A DNA stretch of 64,000 nucleotides from CBDCVN01 sp965223585 (GTDB lineage: Bacteria > Deinococcota > Deinococci > Deinococcales > Trueperaceae): NCBI GenBank assembly GCA_965223585.1, contig CBDCWW010000009.1, positions 186,001-250,000 of the forward strand, read 5' to 3'. The translations under genes and the position numbers were made by a program. The stretch's first letter is position 1. The number at the start of each line of letters is the position of its first letter. Below, piece after piece: positions 51,220 through 61,211 of this stretch. Below the pieces are notes generated by a model, which had not been told where the DNA came from, made no database searches, and worked only from the letters and a program-made list of their open reading frames with translations.

Positions 51220-54200
51220 TCATAATAAAGGCAATTGCACTTGCAACGTGGTTCCCTGATTAATTTTACTAGTGATCTTCCAAGAACCCTTAACTAGACT
51301 TACACGGTCATCTATACTGTGTAAACCAAGATGAGGCTGCATCTTATCCTCATCAAAACCAGAACCGTTATCTGAAACCTCAAAAAGTAAATCGTTTTCC
51401 TGACAAGAAAGAAGAATTTTGACTAAAGAAGCCTCAGCATGTTTCTTTATATTCAGGAGTGCTTCTTCTAATACACGATAAACTGTCAAACGTATCTCCT
51501 CAGGAATTTTTTTGTTTCTAGGACTGTCAAGCTTAGCTACTGTTTCATCATACGACCATTTGATTTTGAAAGGAGCACTTAACTCTTCTAGAAAAGACTC
51601 TATGGCAGGTATAAGCCCGGTTCTCACAATAGTGGGATGCAGTAGATAACTAACTTGAGATAGGTCTTGCTCTTGTATTTGCTCGAGCACACCACAAACT
51701 CGCTCTACTTCTTTCTTTACCTCTTCTTCAGGAAGTTTTTTTATGCTTGACTTTAGCTCGAGCTTAGCTGACAAAAGTTTACTTTGCACAGTAGAGTGCA
51801 AGCGTTCAGCAAGGCCGCGACGCCTTTCTTCATCAATCTGTACTAGACGTTTTCTGGATAGCTCGAGCTGAGTAACTTTATCTTTAACTTCAGATAAAAG
51901 CGAGGCATTTTGTAGTGAGATAGCTGCTTGAGTTGAAAGTAAGGTTAACAACTCCACCCTATCTTCACTAAATGCCCCTACTGCTAGGTTATTTTCTAGG
52001 TATACTACCCCAACTAAATTTCCTTGATACATTAGTGGTAAAGACATTACTGATTTAGGTTTATTTAGCTTTATATAGGAATCTTGTTGATAGTCTGATT
52101 CACTAGCGTTAGATAACACTATGTGTTCTCGAGTTCTGATGACAAAGCGAATTAGGCTTATTGGCAAATTATTCTTTGCATCTTCAAGAGGTATATTTTC
52201 TAAGGAAACTTCTTTATCTACACTACAGTAAGCCACTACTGTCCAAGCTTCTTCATTTTGTGGTAGCAATAAAAAACTCTGGTGCGCACCAGCGTTTTCT
52301 AACAATATTTTCATCAGTTGACTTATGAGAGTATTTAATTCAAGTTCACTAGAAAGAGTATGGGATGCTCTTATTAGGCTGGCCATGTCAAGCTCGCTGT
52401 GTTTGGTTTTAGAGCTTTCATAGGCGTTAGTGCTTTTTGTGGTAAATGAGCTTATATTGAAATTAAGAGGTTCTATAAGTAACTCGGGGTAGTTTTCTTT
52501 TAGGTGTGTAAGTTTAGCAGTAGCACCCCAACGAGCGTAAGCGCCATAGGACTGACGCATGTAGTGTCCTGCTAGTTCTTCGTCTTCCTTTCTCAGAAAA
52601 TATCTAGCAGTAAGTTCTAGGGCTATAGCTTCTTCATTTACATAGTTATTTTCCCTAGCACCTTTAATTGCTTTCTTATAGTGATACCAAGCTTTGCTAT
52701 CCTTGCCTAATAACCTATACTTTTCTGCCTCAACTAAATGCCATTTGTGCAAGTAATTCATAGGGCCATGTTTAGCCCAAAACTCCATTTTCTTCTGATT
52801 CTTAACTACTTGAGTAAGAAGCTTGCGTTGCCTAGTTTTTTCAAACATAGCAAGCTTTGCTAAAGAAGAATAAAAATTCCCAGCAGCAAAACCAACTATA
52901 CTAGGCATAGCTTCCATAGTCTCTTCCACACTTTTAGCAAAGACTATAGCTTTACTATACTTATCAAATATGTAAGCAAGTTTTAGCTTTATGAGATACA
53001 AACAAAACATAGAAAAGGGGGATTCTTCTAAGGATAGATTTATTTCATCAAAGATACTCCCTTTTAAAGTGAAAATCTCATCTGGATCACTCAAAAGATT
53101 CAAGGTGACTTGCCCAACGATGTTAAAAGGATGGGAAATAGCATTTCGTGAAGATAGATTGGATTTTACTATAGTTTTACTTATTGATTGAAAATAATGC
53201 TCTAATTCATCAAGAGGTTCCCCCCCCAAGAATTTAAAGTAATGCTCTGTACTCAAAGACACAATAGCATAGTCAAAGTAACCTCTTTGCAATGCATCAT
53301 TGTAGTTTTGTTCAAGTTTTAATGCTGCTTGCTTAGAATGTTCTTTCCAAGGAGCTACAGAAGTGTAAAAAATATGCTTGGTAACATTAGGATTAATTTC
53401 ACTGTATGGAGGTATTAAATTTAAATCCAAGGCTAATTTGGCAAGCTCCTGACCCATTTCTATCTTATTCAACTTTGTAAGTAAAACCCATGCCATAGCA
53501 ATGTATGGCAGAGCTGAATAATGACCGTATTTGAGCTGCTTAATAATCTGTACTTGCAGTAACATTACTATCAGGAAATGAGACGCCTTTAAACCACAGG
53601 GCTCATGTAAGGCATCACAAACTTTTAGTATAGCTACGATTTTAGGATCACTGGCTTGAGGTAAATCAACTAGCTTGGGAATATTTTTGCCCTTAAGAAA
53701 AAGATAAATTCTCAAAAGGGCTGTTAGTACATGAAAGTGATTAGGCCGTGCAGGCAAGTTACAGTCTAGTTCTTTTAATATACTTAGGCCATTATCGATA
53801 GCTTGCTGTAATTTATCTTGTTTTGACAAAGCGGAAATTTTTGTTATGTAAATATTAACCTTGTCCAAGGTGGTTTTAGCACTCCTAACCGTAACATCAA
53901 ACAAAGAATCAAAGAGCTTGTAATTTTCATCTACATTAGCAACTTCAGCAGCCTCTTCATGAGTAGTTAGACTTAATTCATAGCGCCTGCTCCAGCAATC
54001 TTCCCCTAAAAGTTTTAAGGCTGTACGTAAATAGGCCAAAGCTAATTTGTAAGCAGCAGAAGTCCTAGCTCGTTTCCCAGCTTTTAGATTAAGCTCGGCT
54101 AACTTATCTTTTTCTTGCTGAGAGATTAGTAATTCTAAACCAGCATTCATCTGATCCACAATGCTAAAGATATTAGTTTCTAGCTTTTCTTCAGAAGTTG

Positions 54201-56274
54201 CTGCTAGCAAATGCTTACCAATATCTAAATGTATTGCTGGTTTGGTATCTTCAGGAATGAGATTGTAAGCAGCTTGCTGTACACGGTCATGGGCAAAGAT
54301 GTACAGTTCCTTGCGCCTTAGTAGTAAATCTTGTTCCAATGCAATTTGCAAATCTTCTAGGATTTGCTCTTGGCTTTGCTCGCTAACCACAGATAATGTA
54401 GTTAGGTCAAAAGTAGATCCTATGCAAGCAGCTTTTGTTAGCAACTCTTTGGTGTTTTGGTGTAACGCCTTTATCTTACCTAGCATTAGCTCTACTATGT
54501 TGTCTGTATAACCCTGTGATTCTATTTGTTCAACATCCCATCGCCAACTACCATTTTTAAAGTAAAGGGCTTCTTTTACATAAAGCTCTTTTAAAAACTC
54601 ACCTATAAAATAAGGATTACCTTGAGTGTGTTTCTCCAACAGCTTTGCTAGTGATTTAACTCCCTTTGTATACAAAGCATTTGTTAGCATCTTCTCTAGA
54701 TCCTTGGTTTCTAAAGGTTTTAAATCAACAACATGAATTATGGCTCCATTTTCTTTCATCTTTTTTAAGGTGTCATTAAGCTTGTGCGTAGAACTAACTT
54801 CGTTATCTCTATAAGCCCCTATGAATAGTAAAGACTTATCATCACTTCGTAGGTAAATTTCTTCTATAAGTTCTAAAGAAGCATAATCTGCCCACTGTAA
54901 ATCATCTAAGAATATTGTTAGATGATGTTTTGGTGTAGCTAATGCACTAACAAAGTTCTGAAAAACCAGATTAAAACGATTCTTTGTTTGTTCAGGTGGT
55001 AACCTTGTTGCTTTTGATTGTTCTCCTATCACCTTCTCTAAGCTTGGTACTATTTCAGTAATGACTCCTGCATTGTTGCCCAACACTTCTAGTAGCTTTT
55101 TCTTCCAGTTCGCTAGTTCTTCTGCACTCTCACTTAGAAACTGTCTAATGAGTTCCTCAAAAGCTTTTACAAAACCAATATACGGTATATCCCTTTGTAA
55201 TTGGTCAAACTTACCACTGATAAAATATCCTTTGCTTTCTGTTATTGGTTTATATACTTCTTGTACTAGGGTTGTTTTTCCTACTCCTGCATATCCTGCC
55301 ACTACTAGTACTTCTGCTTGTCCTGTTTGGTTTACATTTTCAAATGAATTTAGTAGTTTTTGGATTTCTTTTTCTCTACCATATAACTTTTGGGGCAAAC
55401 GAAGTTTGTTTGGCACATCGTTTTCAGCTATAGTAAATGCACTAATGTTCTTTGTTGCCTGCCATTTTTGAAAGCATCTTTCCAAGTCTCTCTTTAACCC
55501 TAGTGAAGATTGGTATCTATCTTCAGCATTTTTAGCTAGGAGCTTTAAGACTATCTTAGACAATATGACTGGCAGGTCTGAATTGATTTGATGAGGTGGT
55601 AAAGATTCTTTAGCAATATGAGCATGGACAAAGCATATTTCCTCTTCCTCCTCAAAAGGAAGCTGACCAGTAAGTAGGTGATAAAGTGTTGCCCCAAAAG
55701 AATAGAGATCACTACGGTAATCAACAGCACGATTCATTCGTCCTGTTTGTTCTGGAGATATATAGGGCAAAGTACCTTCCAGAACATTTGGGCTTTTGAA
55801 CTCTACTAACTCTCTGCTTAGGGTGGTAGACATGTTAAAGTCAATGATCTTTACTTCACCACTTACCTCGTTCCAAACAATATTACTGGGGTTTATATCT
55901 TTATGAATTATGTTTTGCTGGTGCAATATTGCTAAGGCCTCGCAAACTTTTATAGCAATATCTAAAGCAATATCTAAAGGCAAGGTTTTCTTTGCCAGTA
56001 CTTGTGCTAGGGATGTTCCTCCAAAATCCTCGAGCATTAGCGCTGTACGCCCTGCTACTATTGAAATGCCATAGCTTTTTATTATTCCTTCATGGTCAAG
56101 TTTAGCTAAGATGTTGTGTTCTTGTTTAAGTTGTGCTAGTTCATGAATGCTGGGCTCATCTAGTGCCATTAGTTTCAATACAACTGGCTTATTATTTTTT
56201 TGCTTGCCTCGGTAAACTTGGCTACGGTTACTTTGGTAGATTAGCTCGAGCTTTTGTAGGTCCAGTTTCTCCAT
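51220..56274 (-). CDS. Giant sensor: Ser/Thr kinase - AAA ATPase - TPR-like - GAF - histidine kinase
   Basis: A 1684-residue cytoplasmic protein. Domains in order: Ser/Thr protein kinase (10-275; Lys34, catalytic Asp126 in HKDINPSN, DFN at 145-147 in place of DFG, SPEQTGRMN activation segment); AAA-type ATPase (about 298-640; Walker A AGYAGVGKTT at 327, Walker B LTIFLDDLQWAD); a long helical TPR-like region (about 700-1290); GAF domain (about 1330-1460); HisKA_3 dimerisation helix with phospho-acceptor His1493 (LAERLHSTVQ); and HATPase_c (NIKKHAE, DNGSGFD). The architecture resembles kinase-AAA-GAF-histidine kinase proteins of cyanobacteria and myxobacteria. It would join Ser/Thr and His phosphorylation. 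The LuxR-type regulator at 49457 is the likely partner. Six CTCGAG cores lie in the gene. Confidence 0.93.
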   Translation of the reverse strand: MEKLDLQKLELIYQSNRSQVYRGKQKNNKPVVLKLMALDEPSIHELAQLKQEHNILAKLDHEGIIKSYGISIVAGRTALMLEDFGGTSLAQVLAKKTLPLDIALDIAIKVCEALAILHQQNIIHKDINPSNIVWNEVSGEVKIIDFNMSTTLSRELVEFKSPNVLEGTLPYISPEQTGRMNRAVDYRSDLYSFGATLYHLLTGQLPFEEEEEICFVHAHIAKESLPPHQINSDLPVILSKIVLKLLAKNAEDRYQSSLGLKRDLERCFQKWQATKNISAFTIAENDVPNKLRLPQKLYGREKEIQKLLNSFENVNQTGQAEVLVVAGYAGVGKTTLVQEVYKPITESKGYFISGKFDQLQRDIPYIGFVKAFEELIRQFLSESAEELANWKKKLLEVLGNNAGVITEIVPSLEKVIGEQSKATRLPPEQTKNRFNLVFQNFVSALATPKHHLTIFLDDLQWADYASLELIEEIYLRSDDKSLLFIGAYRDNEVSSTHKLNDTLKKMKENGAIIHVVDLKPLETKDLEKMLTNALYTKGVKSLAKLLEKHTQGNPYFIGEFLKELYVKEALYFKNGSWRWDVEQIESQGYTDNIVELMLGKIKALHQNTKELLTKAACIGSTFDLTTLSVVSEQSQEQILEDLQIALEQDLLLRRKELYIFAHDRVQQAAYNLIPEDTKPAIHLDIGKHLLAATSEEKLETNIFSIVDQMNAGLELLISQQEKDKLAELNLKAGKRARTSAAYKLALAYLRTALKLLGEDCWSRRYELSLTTHEEAAEVANVDENYKLFDSLFDVTVRSAKTTLDKVNIYITKISALSKQDKLQQAIDNGLSILKELDCNLPARPNHFHVLTALLRIYLFLKGKNIPKLVDLPQASDPKIVAILKVCDALHEPCGLKASHFLIVMLLQVQIIKQLKYGHYSALPYIAMAWVLLTKLNKIEMGQELAKLALDLNLIPPYSEINPNVTKHIFYTSVAPWKEHSKQAALKLEQNYNDALQRGYFDYAIVSLSTEHYFKFLGGEPLDELEHYFQSISKTIVKSNLSSRNAISHPFNIVGQVTLNLLSDPDEIFTLKGSIFDEINLSLEESPFSMFCLYLIKLKLAYIFDKYSKAIVFAKSVEETMEAMPSIVGFAAGNFYSSLAKLAMFEKTRQRKLLTQVVKNQKKMEFWAKHGPMNYLHKWHLVEAEKYRLLGKDSKAWYHYKKAIKGARENNYVNEEAIALELTARYFLRKEDEELAGHYMRQSYGAYARWGATAKLTHLKENYPELLIEPLNFNISSFTTKSTNAYESSKTKHSELDMASLIRASHTLSSELELNTLISQLMKILLENAGAHQSFLLLPQNEEAWTVVAYCSVDKEVSLENIPLEDAKNNLPISLIRFVIRTREHIVLSNASESDYQQDSYIKLNKPKSVMSLPLMYQGNLVGVVYLENNLAVGAFSEDRVELLTLLSTQAAISLQNASLLSEVKDKVTQLELSRKRLVQIDEERRRGLAERLHSTVQSKLLSAKLELKSSIKKLPEEEVKKEVERVCGVLEQIQEQDLSQVSYLLHPTIVRTGLIPAIESFLEELSAPFKIKWSYDETVAKLDSPRNKKIPEEIRLTVYRVLEEALLNIKKHAEASLVKILLSCQENDLLFEVSDNGSGFDEDKMQPHLGLHSIDDRVSLVKGSWKITSKINQGTTLQVQLPLL

Positions 56275-56458
56275 GATATAAAGTGCCTACCTTACTATAA
56301 TCACTTTACTCTATAGGCTATTACTTTGGAGGATGGCAACCTGTAACAACCTATTGTATGGTTCAAATCGGCTAAAATTCCAAATAGGTTACTAATCTAC
56401 GATTTGTGTCCAGCATCAAATGCCAATCCAGCACACCTATAAGTTCCTTATCTATCAT

Positions 56459-58222
56459 TTAAGCAGCCTCGAGTTCTTTCTCGAGCTGTTGCCTCCTATC
56501 CATATCCGCATAAAAACCATCTAAATCAATAAGCTCTTCATGAGTCCCTTGCTCAACAACTTTGCCTTGCTCTAGAACTATTATTTTATCGCTATGTTTA
56601 AAACCTGAGATTCTGTGACCAATAACAACAGTGGTACAACCTTTAGAAACTTTAGCCAATCCCTCTAAAATACTGGCTTCTGTCTGAGTATCTACGGCAC
56701 TTAAAGCATCGTCTAAAATCAGAATGTCTGGGTCACGGATAATAGCTCTTGCCATTGCTGTGCGCTGCCTTTGTCCCCCAGAGAGAGTTACCCCACGCTC
56801 CCCTAAAGGAGTTTCATATTGCTGGGGAAAATCCTCTATATCTCTTGCTAATTGAACTAACTTTGCTACTTCTTTGACTTGTTTAAACACAGCATCGGGG
56901 TTATCTTTGGGAATACCAAAAGCAATGTTTTCAGTAATAGTATCTGAAAACAAAAAAGGTTCTTGAGGTACTAAACCAATGTGACGACGTAAAACCTCTA
57001 TAGGATATTTCTTTATATCTACACCATCAATAAAAATATGACCATATGTAGGCTCTATTACCCTAGAAATCAAATTAGCTATCATGGTTTTACCAGAACC
57101 TGTTCGTCCAGTTATGCCCAAGTTTTCACCTGCTGCTACTTTAAAAGAGACATTTTCCAAAGCAGCTACTGCACCAAACTTAAGGCTGACGTTTTGAAAT
57201 TCTATATCACCTTTAACTTCAGTTAGGCTGTAATCAGTATTTTCATTATCTGTTATGTCTGTTGTAACTGCCAAAAGCTCTTTTAAACGCTCCCAAGAGG
57301 TATGACCCCGCTGTAGAATACTAGCAATCCAACCTATACCAATCATAGGCCACTGTATATTTTCAAAAAGGATTACAAAATCTATAAACTCACCAATAGT
57401 TAAATTACCACCCAAACCCATAACATAACGACCACCTATTAAAAGCAGTAGCGAAATAGTTATACCAAAAAAAAGTTCCATCAAGGGGAAAAGTGGACCC
57501 TCAGCTCTAGTTAAGGAAAGATTACGGCGTATAAACTCATCATTTAAGCCTCTGAAAGTTGCTAGTTCTCTATTTTCAATACCAAAACCTTTTACAACCC
57601 GTACACCACTAAAGTTCTCCTGTGCCATAGCCGATACATTAGAAAGCTGCTCTTGTACCTTTTGATATCGGTTATGTACTGTACGCAAAAGTGCAAAAAA
57701 GGTAAAGCCTATAGCTGGAATTATTAGTAGTGTAAGTAAGCTTAGGACTAGGTTAAGCTGAAACATTCTGTAAAGCGTAAAAATAAGGAACAGTAGAATA
57801 TTAGTACCCATAAAGGAACCCACCCCTACCATCATGCGCACGGCACTTAAATCGGCAGTTAGGCGCGCCATCATGTCCCCTACACGATGGTTATCATAGT
57901 AATTGGCGTCTAATTTGGTGAAATTGTTGAAAATATCGCGGCGAATGTCAAACTGAATTTCCCAGCTAGCATTTAAAATAGTACGCCTTACTACCACCAA
58001 TCCAAAAGCAGATAATGCCACTACGGCAAGTAAGGCGAGTATAAAAGGTAAAATAGTTGCTAGGTCCGTATTGCCTTGGCTAATTGCATCAACAGTTTTA
58101 CCAATAAAAAGTGGTGGCAGAGTAGCTGCATAGGTTGAAACTACTAAAGCAATAAAACCAATAATGAATTTACTCGGATAGTGTTTGCTGTAATTGTAAA
58201 GATCTTTTATCGTTTTAAACAT
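56459..58222 (-). CDS. ABC transporter, fused permease and ATPase (exporter type)
   Basis: A 587-residue half-transporter: six transmembrane helices (1-320) of the ABC exporter type I fold, then an ATPase domain with Walker A (ITGRTGSGKT), Q-loop (VPQEPF), signature LSGGQRQR, Walker B (ILILDDALSAVDTQ) and H-loop (VIGHRISG). Relatives are lipid and multidrug exporters of the MsbA/LmrA/MdlA type. A heterodimer partner is not adjacent, so it may form a homodimer. The substrate is unknown. AGGAAAAAGAC precedes the ATG. Confidence 0.93.
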   Translation of the reverse strand: MFKTIKDLYNYSKHYPSKFIIGFIALVVSTYAATLPPLFIGKTVDAISQGNTDLATILPFILALLAVVALSAFGLVVVRRTILNASWEIQFDIRRDIFNNFTKLDANYYDNHRVGDMMARLTADLSAVRMMVGVGSFMGTNILLFLIFTLYRMFQLNLVLSLLTLLIIPAIGFTFFALLRTVHNRYQKVQEQLSNVSAMAQENFSGVRVVKGFGIENRELATFRGLNDEFIRRNLSLTRAEGPLFPLMELFFGITISLLLLIGGRYVMGLGGNLTIGEFIDFVILFENIQWPMIGIGWIASILQRGHTSWERLKELLAVTTDITDNENTDYSLTEVKGDIEFQNVSLKFGAVAALENVSFKVAAGENLGITGRTGSGKTMIANLISRVIEPTYGHIFIDGVDIKKYPIEVLRRHIGLVPQEPFLFSDTITENIAFGIPKDNPDAVFKQVKEVAKLVQLARDIEDFPQQYETPLGERGVTLSGGQRQRTAMARAIIRDPDILILDDALSAVDTQTEASILEGLAKVSKGCTTVVIGHRISGFKHSDKIIVLEQGKVVEQGTHEELIDLDGFYADMDRRQQLEKELEAA

Positions 58223-58474
58223 GTCTTTTTCCTAATTCCTAACCTTATTACTATCTCTTCCCTTGATGGGAAAGCTAGGAGGGCTCTTAGGGATAGATTT
58301 TCGCACAAAATCTCTAAAGTCCTGGCCTAGAAGTAGGGTGCGCCGCGCGCACCATTAAGCATAAAAAAATCCTTCATTAACATATATCTGAAAAAACTTA
58401 CCCTTGTAAGAGTTGGGAGGGAGTGCGCTCAATGGTTCTTGAGCAATCTCAACTATGTTCAACCCTCACCCCAA

Positions 58475-58499
58475 CCCTTTCCCAAAGCTTGGGAGGGGG
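58475..58499. repeat. GC-rich stem-loop (REP-like)
   Basis: CCCTTTCCCAA and TTGGGAGGGGG pair over 11 bases around a 3-base loop, inside a stretch CCCTCACCCCAACCC. Such pyrimidine-rich intergenic repeats are common extragenic palindromes. No U-tract follows on either strand, so it is not a clear terminator for the aminotransferase gene ending at 58528. The surrounding 305-bp gap holds nothing else that I can see. Confidence 0.5.
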
Positions 58500-58527
58500 A
58501 GGAAGATTCACCTCTAAGGAGAAGGAG

Positions 58528-59697
58528 TCATTCTAGATATTTTGTGAACATCTGTCCTAAACGTGCAACACCTTCATTAATTTGTTCTTTTGTTGCAATA
58601 GAATAACTTAAGCGAAAGGTGTTTTTACCACCACCATTGGCATAAAAAGGCTCACCGGGCACATAAGCTACCTTTTGCTCTACAGCTTTATCAAGTAGTG
58701 CTGTAGAGTCGTTGCCTTCAGGTAAGGTTACCCATAGGAACATACCACCTTGAGGATGTGTCCAATTAATCGCGCTGGGAAAGTGCTCTTGCATGGCTGC
58801 TAGCATAAAATCACGTTGATTGTGATAATAAGCCTGTACCTTTTTCATATGTTCAGTCATGAAATCATTTTTCGTGGCTTCGTGGGCAATGTATTGTGTG
58901 AAAGTAGAGGTATGTAAATCGCTGGCTTGTTTTGTCCTTACTAATAGCTCTAGTACCTCGAACTCAGCAACCACCCATCCTAAACGAAACCCCGGCACCA
59001 TAGTTTTAGAAAAAGTGCCAACATAAATCACCTGCTGTGGAGCCAGTTCGAAAAGACTTGGTAATTCCTCGCCTTCAAAACGCAATTTCCCGTAGGGATC
59101 ATCTTCAAAAATAGCTACATCATATTTCTGGGCCAGATCAACTAAAGCTTGGCGGCGTGCTAGGCTCATCGTTATGCCAGTAGGATTATCAAAGTTTGGA
59201 GTAATATAAACAAGTTTAGGGCCTTGTGACAAAGCTAACTCTAATGATTCAGGTTGCATTCCCTCTTCATCACAAGTAACAGAAATATAGTTTATTTCGT
59301 AGGCATCAAAAGCCCTTAATGCCCCCATGTAAGTAGGCGAAGCCACTACTATTTTGTCATTGGGATCAAGAAGAATTTTACCTACTAGATCTAAAGCTTG
59401 CTGTGAGCCAGAAACAATTTGGATTTGCTCAGGACTCACGTTTGACATTTGACTAGCAATCCATTTTCGCAAAGGTGGATAACCTTCGGTAGTGCTGTAT
59501 TGCAAAGCTTTGGTAGCACTTTCTTGTAAAACCTTATTAGTGGCTTTTTGCAAGTGTTCCACCGGAAAAAGGTTAGGGGCAGGTAAACCACCTGCAAAGG
59601 AAATAACTTCTGGTTTTTGAGTGAGTTTTAAAATCTCACGAATTGTTGAGGGCTTCATTCCGTAAGTGCGTTTAGAAAAGTGTTTAGACCAGTTCAT
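58528..59697 (-). CDS. PLP-dependent aminotransferase (LysN/2-aminoadipate type)
   Basis: A 389-residue fold-type I aminotransferase. The catalytic Lys is in VGTFSKTMVPGFRLGWV; PNFDNPTG and the EDDPYGKLRF segment contact the cofactor. The N-terminal FAGGLPAPNLFP and C-terminal FRLSYS are like those of LysN, the 2-aminoadipate aminotransferase of Thermus lysine biosynthesis, and of related broad-specificity enzymes (kynurenine, aromatic). No other lysine-pathway gene is in the window, so the substrate is open. Confidence 0.88.
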   Translation of the reverse strand: MNWSKHFSKRTYGMKPSTIREILKLTQKPEVISFAGGLPAPNLFPVEHLQKATNKVLQESATKALQYSTTEGYPPLRKWIASQMSNVSPEQIQIVSGSQQALDLVGKILLDPNDKIVVASPTYMGALRAFDAYEINYISVTCDEEGMQPESLELALSQGPKLVYITPNFDNPTGITMSLARRQALVDLAQKYDVAIFEDDPYGKLRFEGEELPSLFELAPQQVIYVGTFSKTMVPGFRLGWVVAEFEVLELLVRTKQASDLHTSTFTQYIAHEATKNDFMTEHMKKVQAYYHNQRDFMLAAMQEHFPSAINWTHPQGGMFLWVTLPEGNDSTALLDKAVEQKVAYVPGEPFYANGGGKNTFRLSYSIATKEQINEGVARLGQMFTKYLE

Positions 59698-59860
59698 AAT
59701 AACTTTCTAGTAGTAGTTTTGATAGTGCAGCAATTTCTCCTTGCAATATCGAGTGGTAAGCTTTAACTGGTAACATTATTACCTTACCTTGCTCGTCCAG
59801 TTCTATTTTAAAGGGTAAATTCTGTAAATCTGGACGATTGCATAATTCTAACCAGTTCAT
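59684..59860 (-). pseudogene. Uma2-family gene, N-terminal remnant
   Basis: The 58 codons read MNWLELCNRPDLQNLPFKIE, then LDEQGKVIMLPVKAYHSILQ and GEIAALSKLL, the start of a Uma2 protein (usual length about 190). The frame runs into the aminotransferase gene, overlapping its first codons by 14 bases, and stops. The nuclease core is lost. It may still be translated and couple to the aminotransferase gene, but it cannot be a functional nuclease. Confidence 0.65.
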
Positions 59861-59905
59861 ATAATAATGATAACTATAAAGAGTGTTTTAAGGAAGGAGA
59901 CCAAA

Positions 59906-60496
59906 GTGAAAGCAAATTTTAGTGAGATAATCTGCATCATTGATCGTTCTGGATCAATGCACTCTATCAAAAGTGATGCTATAGGAGGTTTTAATACTTT
60001 TCTCGAGGAACAAAAAAAGTTACCCGGTGAGGCCACACTCAGCCTAGTTCTCTTTGACAACGAATACATCCTTTTACATGATTGCCGACCTTTACCAGAA
60101 GTAGTACCTTTAGATGAAACTAGTTATCAACCTAGAGGATCAACGGCTTTACTTGATGCTGTAGGGAAAACTATAGATGATGTAGGGGCACGGCTAGCTA
60201 AAACCCCAGAATCAGAAAGACCCTCTAAAGTAATAGTTGCTATTTTGACTGATGGATTAGAAAACGCCAGTAGAAAATACTCACATGATAAGGTTGCCAG
60301 CATGATAAAACATCAGCAAGAAGCTTACAGCTGGGAATTTTTCTTTTTAGGTGCAAATATGGATGCTGTGAATGTAGCAGGTTCTATGAACATTGATGCT
60401 GATAGGGCTGTTCAGTTTGAAGCCACAGCTGCAGGAACAGTAGCTGCCTATCAGGACATGAGTCGTTTCGTTAGCAAGTCAAGAGGAAAGGCTTAA
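59906..60496 (+). CDS. Von Willebrand factor A domain protein
   Basis: A 196-residue protein made of one VWA domain. The metal-ion adhesion site DRSGSM (DxSxS) is near residue 15, with Thr in RGSTALLDAVG and Asp in AILTDGLENAS completing the site. I start at GTG 59906, with AAGGAGA 5-6 bases upstream; the longer frame (59867) would add a non-family leader. No signal peptide, so it is cytoplasmic, like the VWA proteins of metal-chelatase or tellurium-type systems. No MoxR-type ATPase gene lies nearby. Confidence 0.85.
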   Translation: MKANFSEIICIIDRSGSMHSIKSDAIGGFNTFLEEQKKLPGEATLSLVLFDNEYILLHDCRPLPEVVPLDETSYQPRGSTALLDAVGKTIDDVGARLAKTPESERPSKVIVAILTDGLENASRKYSHDKVASMIKHQQEAYSWEFFFLGANMDAVNVAGSMNIDADRAVQFEATAAGTVAAYQDMSRFVSKSRGKA

Positions 60497-60548
60497 ATCT
60501 CCCTTCTTCACTAACATATAGGGCAAACTGGATGATGAGCTTCCTCAA

Positions 60549-61142
60549 TCAAGCTTTAAATCTTGTAAGGTTTCCATGTTCATCTATGTGAAACTTACCT
60601 GCCTCGAGCGCTTCAACATAATCCTTCATAAATCCTCTAAATGAAGATGCAATAACTTTCCAAGACACACATTCCCAATCAACTTCAATAACTTGACCAG
60701 CATTCCCTCCGGGTGCTGGGGAAAAATCTAGAGCCCAAAAAATATCACCGTTAAAATCCATTATGGGAATCCATTGTTTTAGAAAGCCAAATGGTTTTAC
60801 TGGTCCTTCTACAAACCCGATGCCTTCTTTGATTAGCTCTGGCTCGAGTTCTGTATTACCAAGTTCTTTACTTACCTTCCAGCGCTCTTCCCATATTGAT
60901 ATTATTTGGTTGGTTGGCAAGTATGTTCCACGATCAGCAAAAATATTACTGTACCAGTGACCATATTCCCCATTATGGATCATTAGACTTTGCTGAAAGT
61001 CATCTGGAAGCTTTAAAGAAAGTTTCTCTTCAAGAAACACTATCTCTTCTTTAGTTGCTGGTTCTTGGAGATCTGATAACATTTCAGGAAAATTATTATT
61101 TGCCCAGCTCCTTAATCTATTCCACAAACCTATAATTTCCAT
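60549..61142 (-). CDS. SMI1/KNR4 (SUKH) family protein
   Basis: A 197-residue protein with a SUKH domain: EEIVFLEEKLSLKLPDDFQQ, the conserved HNGEYGHW, LPTNQIISIW and WIPIMDFNGDIFWALDFSPA, then the C-terminal FRGFMKDYVEALEAGKF. SUKH proteins often act as immunity proteins against polymorphic toxins. No toxin gene is seen beside it, so it may be an orphan. ATG 61142 fits the family start; ATG 61160 and the longer frame to 61211 are alternatives. Two CTCGAG cores lie in the gene. Confidence 0.8.
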   Translation of the reverse strand: MEIIGLWNRLRSWANNNFPEMLSDLQEPATKEEIVFLEEKLSLKLPDDFQQSLMIHNGEYGHWYSNIFADRGTYLPTNQIISIWEERWKVSKELGNTELEPELIKEGIGFVEGPVKPFGFLKQWIPIMDFNGDIFWALDFSPAPGGNAGQVIEVDWECVSWKVIASSFRGFMKDYVEALEAGKFHIDEHGNLTRFKA

Positions 61143-61211
61143 TCCTAAATAACTATACATTGTGATGGTGCAAAGATTGATGAAATTGGTGGTTCCACAA
61201 CAACTTATCAA

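Noticed and set aside
50950..51225. Plus-strand frame rich in PTSIA repeats
   Set aside because: It is the complement of the RAYT linker repeats; the minus-strand reading matches a known family.
56361..56385. GGTTCAAATC resembling a tRNA T-arm
   Set aside because: No matching acceptor stem, anticodon arm or T-stem can be built around it.
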